Origin: Polyporus tsugae
Lineage: Eukaryota; Basidiomycota; Agaricomycetes; Polyporales; Polyporaceae
NCBI GenBank assembly: GCA_024305745.1
Contig: JAHRBS010000005.1
Span: forward strand, 1,922,001-1,986,000
Length of the DNA: 64,000 nucleotides
Direction of reading: 5' to 3'
Shown piece after piece: positions 11,096 through 22,800 of the stretch. The translations under genes were made by a program, and so were the position numbers. How positions within the stretch are numbered: the first letter of the stretch is position 1; every line of letters starts with the position of its first letter. The notes below the pieces were generated by a model. That model was not told where the DNA came from. It did not search any database and saw nothing but the letters and a program-made list of their open reading frames with translations.

Positions 11096-14000
11096 ATGCC
11101 CCAAACACCGGAAGCTGATGCCTTCCTCGCTCAAATTGCCAAACTCCCCCCAGCATCTACTGCGACCAACATCTTGTCTCAAGCTCTGCAGCCGTCTCTC
11201 GACGACGAGGCTGAGCTTCGCAAGTTATGGGCGACGGACAAGACCAACGCCCGCCTCCGGGATTTGCACGTCGGTCTCGTTGACGTCTTCGATGCCCCGG
11301 ATGACATCCGGAAGACCCGCGCCCGCGTCGTCTCCGACGAGGCTGACTTGACCGCCCACCACATCCTCCCGCTTTTAGAGGAGCGGCGCCGGAAGGAGGG
11401 CGAACCGTCGATGGTGGCCAGCCTCGACGAGTTCAAGAAGAACTGGGCGATCTTCACCGAAGGCTCTCTCTCGCAGCTCACCGACTGGAGTAACATCATC
11501 GCCGCGGGCGGGTCGGTCCAGGCATGCCTCGCCCCCGTGCCCGACTCCGCCAAGGTCTCGAAGCGCGCGATGCGCAAGTACTTCCACAACACCGCGTTCC
11601 CGACGTCGGACGTCGACCTCTTCCTCTACGGGCTCACCCCGGCGCAGGCCGAGGCGAAGATGCAGGCCATCTACGAGGCCGTGCGCGACTCGGTGCCGTG
11701 GGACGTCACCTGCGTGCGCACGCGGCACACGGTCTCGATCCACTCGCAGTACCCGTACCGCTCGGTGCAGATCGTCCTTCGGCTGTACAGCTCGCCCGCG
11801 GAGATCCTGGCGGGCTTCGACGTCGACGCGCCGTGCTGCGCGTTCGACGGGGAGCGCGTGTGGGCGAGCCCGCGCGCGATCGTCGCGATGATGCGCCAGG
11901 CGAACACGGTGGACATGACGCGCCGCTCGCCGTCGTACGAGGTCCGGCTGACGAAGTACTCGATGCGGGGCTTTGAGGTGTACGTCCCGGCGTTGAAGCG
12001 CGAGGATATTGATCCTACCGTGCGTCTCCATTTCCCTGGAAGTACTGGCTTGGTGGTGGCTGATACTTGATTCGCTTTAGATATTCGAACGATCTATACA
12101 GCGCGTCCAGGGCCTCGCACGCCTACTCGTGTTGGAGCGGCTCGTCGACGGGGACACTAGGCAGCGCTACCTCATTGACCGGCGCAAGCTGCGCACGCGA
12201 CCAGACGCGGAGATTGACTACAGCCGCCGCAAGAAGAAGCTCAAGGGCGATCTGAAGGCGAACATCGACATCGGCGGCCTCGAAATGAACGATTACGACG
12301 TGCAGTCCCTCCATATCCCGTATGGTCCTGGGTGGGACGCGCGTCGTATCGACAAGCTCGTGTACCAGACTGTGAGTAGGTTGCGTTGCTCGAATGGAAA
12401 GCATGTCTTATATTTTCCCTTCATAGGACTTGGGCATGAACTGTGAGGCACACTCAATATGTTTTGACCGGCTTTGCTGACGTCGTTGCAGCGCCGTACA
12501 ACCCCAAGAACAAGGATCGTCGCCTACATCGCCACCCGGCGTTCTTCGGGACACTCAAAGAGTGTGTTGAGGATTGCTGCGAGGTTTGTAGATCGTCAAA
12601 CCTAGTCGTTGAGATGTATCTCACACTCTGTCTTGCCCATGTAGTACTGTCCCGAGCCAAAGGATGACGAAGAAAGGGGGCTGCAGGAGAAAGAGGACGA
12701 CTCTTATGTCCGTGGTCGCATCCAGTGAGTATTCGAAGTTCACCGCATATTCTGAAGCTTACACCAGTTCGACTCAGATTCATGCAAGAAGATCCCGGCC
12801 GTCAGAGCATCTCTGGTAGCTTCAATCCGATCGATGACGGCGAGTGGGCCGAGCATGCCTACATGGGCCCGACGGAGAAGCTGTTCAACGCGATCGTCAC
12901 TGGTGATCGCGCCGTCGTCGCCAAGATCGTCTCCGCGGACGGCTTCGACATCGACCGCCGCGACCACGTTGGCCGGACCCCGCTCCAGATCGCCATCCTT
13001 TCGAAGGTGACTGACATCGCGTGCGACCTCGTCGATGCGGGCGCGCGTATGACGGCGCGGGTCGTGGATGGCCGAACGGCGCTGCATCTGGCTGCACAGC
13101 TGGATCTTCCTGTCGTTGTGCGCAAGTTGCTCGAGCGGAGCGCAGTCAACAAGGAGAAGGCGGAGGCAGAAGCTGCCACGAAGAAGAAGGAGACGAAGAA
13201 TAAGGAAGACAAGATGGACGTGGATGACGACGAAGGCAAAGAGAATGAGGGCGACGAAGACGAAGACGACGATGAAGACGAGGACCGGGGTAGCAGCGAA
13301 GACGACTGGTCGTCCGAGGGCGAAGACAAGGCAAAGGCAAAGGCTAGCAAGTCGAAGCCTGACATCAGTCAGATCCCAGATGATGAGGAGGACGAGCCGG
13401 ACGTCTTCGACGTCAATATCCCTGACTGGGACTATGCCTTCACTCCCCTGCAGTACGCTGTTGTGTTTGGGTCTCTCGGCGCCATCGACGAACTTCTGGC
13501 TGCCGGCGCCGACGCGACGCTAGTAACGAAGCTCGACAACTATTGGGCTAAGCCCTTCCATCCTCTCACCCTCACTGCGCTCACGAGGGACGTCAACGTT
13601 GCTGGCGAGGTCGTTAAGAAGCTCGTCGCGGGCGGCGCGACATCTTCGCAAGCCGACGACGATCTGTTTACGATCTTCCACAAGATCGTCTGCGCCAACA
13701 GGCCGGAGATAGTTGAAGCGTTCCTGCGCAACGACCCCAGCGCGAAGGCGGTGATCGAATCACCGTTCATGGCGCGCAACGCGCAGATGACGCTTCCGAT
13801 CGTCTCCGCCATCGTCAACCACAACCCATCGATGGTCGCTGTGCTCCTCGCGTACGGCGCCAAGATTTCAGTCACGGAGGAAGAGTTCAGTCGGGCGCAT
13901 GAGCTCAGGTGCGTCTGTTCTTTTCATTTGACCATGTCATAGCCTGAACTCAGCAATAGGAAGAACGCGTGGCCTGGCCCCGACTTCAGGTGGCAGGCAT

Positions 14001-17000
14001 TGATCAACTGGCCGCTCGAGTGTGCTGCAGCCCGCTGCAATGACCTCGCTGAGCTGCTACTCATGCTCGGCGCTGACGTGAACAGAGGCATTGCTGCAGC
14101 CCTGCGCTTTAACGCTCAGGGGAGGCACAGGCAAACAATTCTCGACGCAGTCCGTGGGATTGTCGCGCAAGCAAAGAAGCACCTTGACGAGATGGAGAAG
14201 AACAATCAAAGCAACGGCGAGAAGGAGAAGTTCCAGACGCTCGCAACGATGGACGGATGGAAGGGCGCGCTTGGCAAGCGGATGCTCAAAATCATGGAGG
14301 AGGAAGACGCGAATCGGACCGTCAACACCCCCAATCGCCTCGGAGGGACGCGCGGCTCGACCGAGGGGAAGGAGCACTTGCGGCGCTCGATTGAATACTT
14401 CACGCGACTCGAAGACGACTTGGTATCCAGCGGCGCGAAGACGTGGAAGGAGCTGCATCCTGACGAAGAGTCCTTGCCCGATGATTTCTATCGTTCCGGT
14501 TTCTACTACTACTGCGGCGGCCAGAATGCAGGCTCACCAGGGTTCACGAAGATGTTGGGGACGTGGGCGGCTGTGGCGGTCCCCTCCCATCAGACTGCAC
14601 TCTACGAGGAGCTGTTCGAGGCGTGCTGCACAGGCGACAATGCGAAGATCGAGGAACTTTGTCTTCCTAAGAAGGGGAAAGATGGGCAGGAGCTCATACA
14701 AATTACCACTCGGTTTGGCGACGGGTGGGGTGAGTGCATCAGCTCAATTGTGATCTTGATGTGTGCTCACTCTTTGCACGAAGGGGTCTCACCTCTCTCG
14801 CTCGCGTTGGAGCACCGACACTGGGCCACTGCGCGTCTCGTACTCGCAATCGCAATCGCGCAGTACAAGCCGAAGGATGCGAAAGCTCCCAAATTCACGG
14901 TGACCAAGATCAAGTTGGGTGAGTTGTTGTTTCCCGGGATCCACATACAGGTTATGTCTCATATTGTCTCCAGTGGATGACGACTCCGATGCTGGGTCGG
15001 ATGACGATGATAGTATGGACGAGGATGAGGGCGAGTCGGAGATCAATTTCATCGACGTCGCCCAGCGTCCCTCTGAGGTTCAGGTCGATGTACCTCCCGA
15101 ACGTCTCCTCTCTTCGACCCACCGTTACCAGGACCCCAAGACCAAGTCGCATGTCGACGGCTGGCCACTGCAGGGTGCAGTAGTACAGGACGACTTCGAG
15201 GCTTTCGTCCAGATCGCGGACCTGTATAAGTCGTTCCCCAAGCCGCTTGACCTCCCTGCGGCCGTCTTGAGCTGGGCAACCCAGTACGATCGCTCGACCA
15301 TGCTGGACGAGGTCATTCGTCGCACTGGCGGCGGCATCGATGTTCCGGAGGAGGCGCAGGACGACCACGAGTCTGTCGAGGGAGCAAAGTCGAAGAAGCA
15401 ATCCCTCAAGGCGTACCTCGGACTCAATGTGCACGGCAAGAAGCGCAAGGATCTCGCCCGTAAGGTCGATCCTAATGCTCCTGCGACCACCGAGCAGCAC
15501 GAATTTCCGCTCGCCTGGACTGCCGCACACGATGGTGCTTTGGAGTGCGTCCGGTACCTGGCGAGCGAACGCGCTTTGGCCGCGTACGGCTACTATGCGT
15601 CGACCCACAGCGACGAGCGGGCGAAATACCTACGCCGTATCGATGGCCAGATCGCACAGCGGCTGGGTTGGTGCGTCGACGAACTGAACGAGTCGGTCAT
15701 CACCGCGGCCGTCATCGGTGACAAGCTTGAGATCCTCAAGGCTATCATTGATATTCGCCCTGCGCAGCTGCAGGATGCCTTGATGGCTCGGTAAGACCGC
15801 CGCGAGTTGTCGTCTGTTCTTTCCGTTCCTGATCATGGTTGGCATTAGCATTCATTTCGTCGGCTTCAACCACATTCTCGTCGCGGCGAATTGGGGGTGC
15901 TCACCGCAAATGTTCGACTATCTTCTGTCTAAAGGTGTCTCCCCAACCGAAACGGATGTTCGCGGGTACGCGAAGGCATGCAATCCCTTCTAATCTTCTC
16001 ACTGATGGCATGTGTTGTGTGTTAGTTGGAACGTGTACCACCTCCTAGCTGCGCACAACTCCACGCCTCACTTGAAGCTCCTCGACCACATCATCAAGAA
16101 GCTACCTGTGGACGTTTCCGTTCGCATGCTGACGCAGCAGTCCAAAAAAGCACTCAATACTGTGAGCACACACCTGGTATGATTCGTGCAGTTATCATGC
16201 TTACACGGTTTGCGATAGCCTCTCCATATCGCCGTCAAGAAGGCTGGCCTGAAGGCCGTCCAGCTCCTTCTGAAGGTCAAGTCGCCGGTGTTCCTTCTCC
16301 GCACCCAGGATGGCTCGACCCCTCTGCACATCGCAACCCGCAAATCCCAGGATAAGATCGCGCGTCTGATCGGTGATGGTGGTCCCCAGGAGGCGTTCCA
16401 AATGGAGGATGGTGTCGGCAACACGCCTCTCGAGATCGCGACCTTCAACTGGCTCCACGCCTCTACTGGAATCGGCTTCGGTGGTACGCTGCCCAACATT
16501 CAGTTGATCTACGAGGGCGTGGTACACATGTACCAAAATTCAAACCCGCTTCTGGTTACGCCAGACGAGGCGAAGGCGTTGAAGGATACCATCGATCGTC
16601 TCGTCGCCAACGGTCGGCTTCGGACGGGGACCAAGCTTGCCATGGACCTCACTGCGTTCGCGGACAAGAAGGAGGCTGAGGCGCAGAAGCGCGCCGAGTC
16701 CGATGCGCTCAAGGGAAGTGCCTCCGAGCTCGAGGATGCCGACGCAGAGTACAAGAAGGACATCAGCGGCAGTGGCGACGCGATCAAGACTCTCGAGTAC
16801 ATCGCTGGTGTCGTGAGCACCAAGCGTGGTGCACGACAGCTCATCTACCTCATCGACGTCCATCACTCCGTCCAGGGTAGCTTGGACCGATCCGTGTACA
16901 AGCCTTCCGCGGTCGACATCTACAACTCTCGCAAAAAGGATGAGGAAGGGCTGGAGCCTGAACGTGTCGAGGACACGCAAGAGAGGGTGAGAAAGCACAG

Positions 17001-17061
17001 CGCCGTGTCGTGGTGGCACAGTCACAATGTCTTCCAACTGTTCGACGAAGACAGTCTCTAG
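11096..17061 (+). CDS. Giant ankyrin-repeat protein with nucleotidyltransferase-like N-terminal domain
   Basis: Twelve exons (11096-12019, 12081-12371, 12427-12442, 12492-12583, 12645-12724, 12778-13908, 13960-14729, 14784-14918, 14974-15790, 15849-15965, 16026-16161, 16219-17061) give 1783 residues. All junctions keep frame, including a 16-nt exon. Ankyrin repeats are plain around residues 590-680 (GRTPLQIAI, GRTALHLAA, TPLQYAVVFG after an acidic linker) and again near the C-terminus (STPLHIATRK, NTPLEIATFN). A long Asp/Glu-rich linker lies between repeats at about 13200-13400. Residues 135-180 contain AAGGSVQA and, 32 residues on, TSDVDLFLYG. This G-G-S...D-x-D arrangement recalls the pol-beta nucleotidyltransferase fold, but the spacing is longer than usual, so activity is only a guess. 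It is probably an intracellular protein-interaction scaffold. I recall similar large ankyrin proteins of unknown function in other Agaricomycetes. The start is supported by the TATA box at 10986 and the context aacATG. Confidence 0.8.
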
Positions 17062-18441
17062 GCGTCATGGGAACTCGGTCGACTGCTCTCGTCTCGTAAG
17101 CTAGTGTCGTGGTGTAATGTAGTTGCTTTGAAGGCACTGGTCTGGTAACACAGACAGCCACAAAACATTGTCCACAGCAGAGAGGTCGGCAGTACAACCT
17201 GAGTGGCCGACCATACTATGTCGTAGCCTATAGCCTGATGCGAGATGAGGGGGATTCGTAGCTGGGGACAACGGACTATTGAACAGTAAGTATGCGTACT
17301 GACAGCATACGAAAAAATGCGAGAAGGAGATAGACATGGTATGGGGGACTTCCTTCGTATCGGACATGCGAATCTCGTCATAGTGAGCGAACTGCAGAAC
17401 AGGGGAGAAGCGGCGAGAGAAAAAGCAGACCAAGAGAATGCGAAGCACACGGCACAGCCTGGCCACGGTCCACCGCGCAATTTGTACTGCAAAAGCCAGC
17501 ACAACCCCGCAACTCCGCACTAGGAAATGGCGCCGCCCAGCGACCATCCGGCTCCAGTGTGGGACGGGGAGCTCCGAGGACAACGGTGATAGAGCGAACG
17601 CGAACACAGATCGTGCCACCAGGCGCGAGGGAAGGAGGCGACAGCGGTGATCAGAGGAAGGTTGCGATAGACGAACGGACTGGACTGTGGAAGATGAGAC
17701 GGATGGATACATCTTGGCGTGGACGAACGCGGATGCGAGGGGACCCTATGCCCACGATGAACGATGGTCACGACTGACCAGCGCGGGACCGTATTGACGA
17801 CTGGCGGCGGCGCACGGGACCGACGGGCCATGCGAATGCGCTGGTAGATCGAAAGTAGACCTGCCACTGACCACCCAAGCATCTGCCACGAGGGGCGGTC
17901 GACAGGGAACGTAGATCAAGAGTCGCGATATACGATGATGTCGAGGGTGTACGAGGGACTCGGAAATCGGAACATGAGAATAACAGACAAATTCGGGCTG
18001 GATGAAAGTTGTGGATGGAGAGAACGCGTACGAAAGATTATGTCAGGCCTCCGTGTATGGTTTGCGGAACGAGGAAGAAGGCGGTCGGAGACGGCCCAGT
18101 GCTGACAGGACCGCCGGTTTGCGGAGAAGTGAACGTTGTGAACGTGGACCACGTCATCTAAATATCCCGAGGGCGCCTTGCTCTAGGCAGGGTCCGATGA
18201 ATAATGCTAAATATCACCCTAGTGTGTAAGTGTGAGTGGGATGTCGCCGCTGGTGATGTTCTTGAAAGCGACTTTACCTTGGACGGGGATTGAACTCGGG
18301 TCGACATCGTCCTCAACCTGAGATTGAGGGACAACGTCGGATGGCGAAGAATGCTTCTCAATAGCCCATTGAAAATCTTCATTGTATGCTGGTGCAAGAC
18401 GTCATCTATGAAGTCCGAACGGCACTACGAGACTCGGATAG
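17062..18441. repeat. 3' flank of F-box-like gene 1, duplicated near 24.3-25.5 kb
   Basis: No protein is supported. Several blocks match the flank of F-box-like gene 2. For example, the stretch around 17347 (ggacttccttcgtatcg) recurs at about 24515 with the same neighbours. The duplication therefore covers more than the gene itself. The copies are clearly diverged, with many substitutions and small indels. Confidence 0.6.
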
Positions 18442-19857
18442 CTACTCACGTGTACGGAAATCCAGACGCAACCGTCCCAACTGCCGCCAGGTTGGGAAGC
18501 AACTGTCCAGATGGCGCAACCACCACTCTCTCTCCGCCTCCCAGCCATATATCTCAACGCTTAAGTGACATTGCACCCTGTGGTGGTCCTCACTGGAGCC
18601 GCCGGCGGGGGATGGTTCTTCAACTGTCTGAAGCCAGGTCTCGGTGATCGTGCTGAGACTACGCAAAACACCCGCAAAACCCTGATGGGTGAAATGTTTT
18701 TGAAGGTACGCTCTGAATACCAGACGTGGCACCAGGTGTTGAGGTTTCCACGAGGCGAGCAGCTCCTTGATAATCCCGACATGCGTGCCCATCAAGAACC
18801 GTGGTGTAATTGCGACACACAACTCCTCGAGTCCTACGCATGGACTCAAGTCGATTGCTCCAGCTGTCAGCGGAGCAACGCTCAGTGCTCAAACTGGACT
18901 ATTCCTTGACGAATAGCAGGGGAATACATACTATTTCTGGGCTCCTCGGGACTGTCCGACAGAGGAATCGTCATCAACAACCATCTCAGATGCGGTCCGC
19001 GCGTCCATATCAGCCTTTCCGCCCCGTCCAGGGGGATGTTGTCCAGCTGAAAACACGATGACAGTCATGCCACAAGACGTCATCACAGCGGTGACACATA
19101 CCACTAGGCTTCGAAGCTTTGGCGCAAATGGAGGAAGGGTGCGTCTACCAGCAGTCCAGTCAGGCTGCTTCGTGAAGTCGGCGCCGGGATGAGAGCCGCC
19201 GGGGGTGATCCAGCAAACGGAATTGCATGAGAGTGTCTCCAAGTTTGGTAGACCGTGGAGCATTCGTGCGAGTTCGCTGAAGGAACGGAATGTTGTGTAT
19301 TCGAGGAGCAGAAATGAAACAGCTGTGAAGGAGGAGAGAAAGTTGGGGAAACGCGGGCGAAGGGGGATGTACGGTAGGGCCTTTGCTTTCGCCGGTAGGT
19401 CTGATGTCCTGGAGAACCATGTGGTGCTTGGGAGAATGTGCATTACCCGAATCTCTTGGACATTGGGCAGCTTTCCGGCGAAAACCGCAGGGAAAAGTGC
19501 GAAAATGCTTGCTGTGGTGTGGAGGTGGTACCCGATCAGGGCGACTTCGTGTACATAGCTACGAAGATGTTGACCAGTGCCAAGGACTGTGGAGAGCCGA
19601 TGGAGAGAGGTGGTATTGGAAAGCTGGACCCGATAGAAAAGCATTCTCTGAGAGCGAACGCGCCAATTCCGGCAGACGAAAGCGCAGCTATGGAGGGTGG
19701 CGATGTTCTCGAATGTGCCGGGAGTGTTGTCTGAGTATAACATATCGATGATGTTTTCGCAGAGCTCTGTGGGGATATGGAAGACCAGTGGTCTGGAGCA
19801 TTCCACATCAACGTCAGGGGTGAGTGGTTTGTCCATGCAGGTCAGAGAAACAGCCAT
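18442..19857 (-). CDS. F-box-like protein 1
   Basis: Minus-strand exons 19102-19857, 18932-19046 and 18442-18887 give 438 residues. The N-terminus has an F-box-type helix set: VFHIPTELCENIIDMLY, then HSCAFVCRNWRVRSQRMLFYRVQL. This is the usual pattern of Agaricomycete F-box proteins, whose F-box binds Skp1 in SCF ubiquitin ligases while the rest binds the substrate. The remainder is a weak, leucine-rich fold without clear repeats. The second intron's acceptor (TTTGAG before CACTG) was chosen because the same frame is needed in the paralogue at 25.5-26.9 kb. F-box-like proteins are a huge, quickly turning-over family in these fungi, so no substrate can be named. No TATA box is seen. The gene is one arm of a local segmental duplication. 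Confidence 0.6.
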
Positions 19858-22800
19858 CAGTTGGGTGGGAGTTCAAGGAGAAAGAGGAAGGAGCACGGCG
19901 GGGTTTGAAATTGCAGATGACCGTTGTTATCGGCTCTTGATCTGGAGCGCGCGCTGCGTTGGCTGTGGTACGTTCAGACCTTCGCAAGCATGATACAGTG
20001 AACCCGCATATCGAAAGCGACTGAAGGGTTCCTTCACTGGAATGGAAGCAGGTACACAGAGTTTCGCTCCCGATCCACATATCTCATTCTGCACATATAC
20101 GACAAGGACAGCTGGCGGCACTAGTGGACTGTACCCATCACAGTATACTTTCTACTAGTACAGCCCGAGAAGCCGAGAACGCGTCCATCCATTCTGTCCG
20201 AGGCACAGTCAGCCTGGGCCGCGCACTCCTCTCATTGCCAGTGACGGAACGGTGCAGGTGAATCTAATCATCGTCACGCAGGCTGACGTTCTACCACGGG
20301 GAAGCTGTGCAGCTCCTGCGAGCACATAGCCCAGTCGGCTGCATGGGAGCATTGTCATCCCCTTGAAGAACATGCAACTGGTGATGTACATACCTTGAGT
20401 GACCGTCGAGCCCCGCGACGTCGCAGGGACGGACCGAGCATCCTCAGGTCCAGGAGTTCTCTCCACTGCGTCAGGCTACCCGAACGCGAGCGCAGCTGAA
20501 AGAACATTGAGTCGTGTCCCTCCTCATGCACATCCTCATAGCGCCGGTCCCCATCAACCAGCCCGATCGCCCCGTCCTCCGCTCACGCACAGTCTTTCAA
20601 GTATCCTGCAAACTGATCTGAATGCTGAGCATTCTCGCGTGCCCTTTCAAGGCAATCAAGCGTACTCACGCTGTTGGTACCCCGCCCGCGTGCATATATC
20701 GACTGAAGACCACCTCGGGCAACCGTCTCGGCCTGCCGTGCGTGCTTCTACACGAGGTTGCTCAGACGTATAACCGCCTCCGCGTCAATATCGCTATCGG
20801 GAAGCAGTTGCCGTTGGCTGTTGGCTCGATCGCACTGAGGACGTCGCTCCGTGCACGTGTAGTCTGACTTGAACGTCGGGGTGACTGTCGGTGCCGCCTC
20901 CTTCTCTCGCAAAGCTGGGCGCGGACGAAGCTGGGACAAGTCGTGAGGGTGCCTAGTACTCCCAGTGACGCACTTCGTGAGTGGGGGTGGGACATCCGGA
21001 GGTTGTACAGAGCTGTTCGTCTGGGCGTCGATGCGTGCGGGGCTCGAATACGTCAGAGGACGGCATGGTTGCGCGTTTGACGGAGGATCGAAGGGAGAGG
21101 GGAGGGTATCGCAGAGATGAAGGGATGTCAGGTGGAGACGTATATGATGCTTTGTGCATGTAAGTCCAAGAATCAGCGATCGGTTGAATGCAAGTCTGGA
21201 GGGGGTGAATGGTATGGGGAGGAAGCGGAGAACGCGAGCATGCGGAAGGGAAGTTTGCGGTGTCGCGCACAGGGTGTCTCCTCCTGATCTGGAGGGCGCA
21301 CCTCGTCGCGTCGGCTGTGCAGCACCGGCGCAGGCTCTTGGTGGTCGTTCACTTGAGTCGTCTTCGGAGGTAGTTCTACTCATGTTAGGGCGGACCTGTA
21401 TTGAAAGCATATGCATGAAAGCAGTCAGACACAGTTTCGCCCCGAATCCCGATCCACATGCCTGATTCTGCAGATACACGACGAGGACAGCTTGCGGCGC
21501 TGGTGAAATGGCATGAATCGCAATATGCTTCCTACGAGTACAGCCGAAGAAGCTGAGTAAGCATCCTGTCCGACGCGCAGTGAGTCAGACATGCCACACA
21601 CAAAGAACCATCCGAGGCCCGCTCACCTCAGGGCATCTGTCCTGTAGCTACTTCCATGTGTTCGTTTACGGTAGAAGTACCACAATTGAAGCCCACCCGC
21701 ATACTTGTAGCAATTACAGACGCGATGTGTCCTGCACACGTCACCATCGCGGACACAACTTGAAGACTGTCGTCACCCCACTGGTCCTTTCATAACGCCA
21801 AGGATACGAGTCAGCGGCATCATCCGCATCATGCCATCGGGACACGCCAGCGCGCGGGCAAGCTGCACACCACCTGCGGGCACATGTCCCGGCAGCCTCT
21901 GCTCATACGGACACTTGCAAAACAGGCGTCACCTTACTGGAAAACCTGAAAGTGGTGACGTACATACCTCGAGCGACCGACGAGCCCCGTTGTATTGCCC
22001 GGAGGCCGACAACCCATCCTCAGCTCCCATAGCTGTCTCCGCTACGTCTCCCGGGATGGATCTAGGCGCAAGCGCAGCCGAAATGCCTCGCCGCCGCCGC
22101 CATCATGTCAACAGCGGGTACAGATTCCGTGTTTGCGTTCAGCGGGGCAGGCCACATGCGTAGCGGCGACGACTTCAATTACTCGTTGCCGTCCACGTGT
22201 GCTCCGGCCTCCGGCCTGGGCCGTCAACCAGCCCCTCGTCGCTCGGTCCTCCGCTCACACGCAGTCCTCCCGGGATCCTGTTTCTAATCACAGAACACCG
22301 ACGATGATTGCACCGACATCTCCCAAGGTGAACAAGAGAATTCACTCACGCTGGAAAAACACTGCCCATATCCGCCCGCCCGCATACACCCGCGGAAGAC
22401 ACACTCGCACGACCGTCTTGGCCCACTACCAGCCCACTACACATGCTTCTCCACCCCTGCCTCCGCCTCTCCATAGATGTCGTGATTCCGAACAGCCCGT
22501 TGGCGCAGCGATGGGTCCGCGTGGAAGATATGGACGTGCATTCAAATCCGACCCGGGGGCACCGGTGCGCGTCGAGGAAGCTAGGAAGGTAGTGATACCA
22601 CCTGGTACTATACCTGCGCACGATGAGGGGTGGATATCGAGAGATCGTGCAGGCCGCAGCACTGAGAGGTCACTTGCCCGTCTGCGTGTCGAGGTGGGGG
22701 GGGGGACGAGGTAGAAGATGAAGGGAAGGCTGGCTAGTCGATGTAGTCAACGTTGAACTGCGCCAGCGTCGAGTGCATGTTGGAGGGCTAGCAAGTAGTA

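Noticed and set aside
20748..21479. Minus-strand open frame of 243 codons
   Set aside because: Starts with GTG, low-complexity Pro/Ser/Arg composition, lies inside the old tandem repeat and has no family features.
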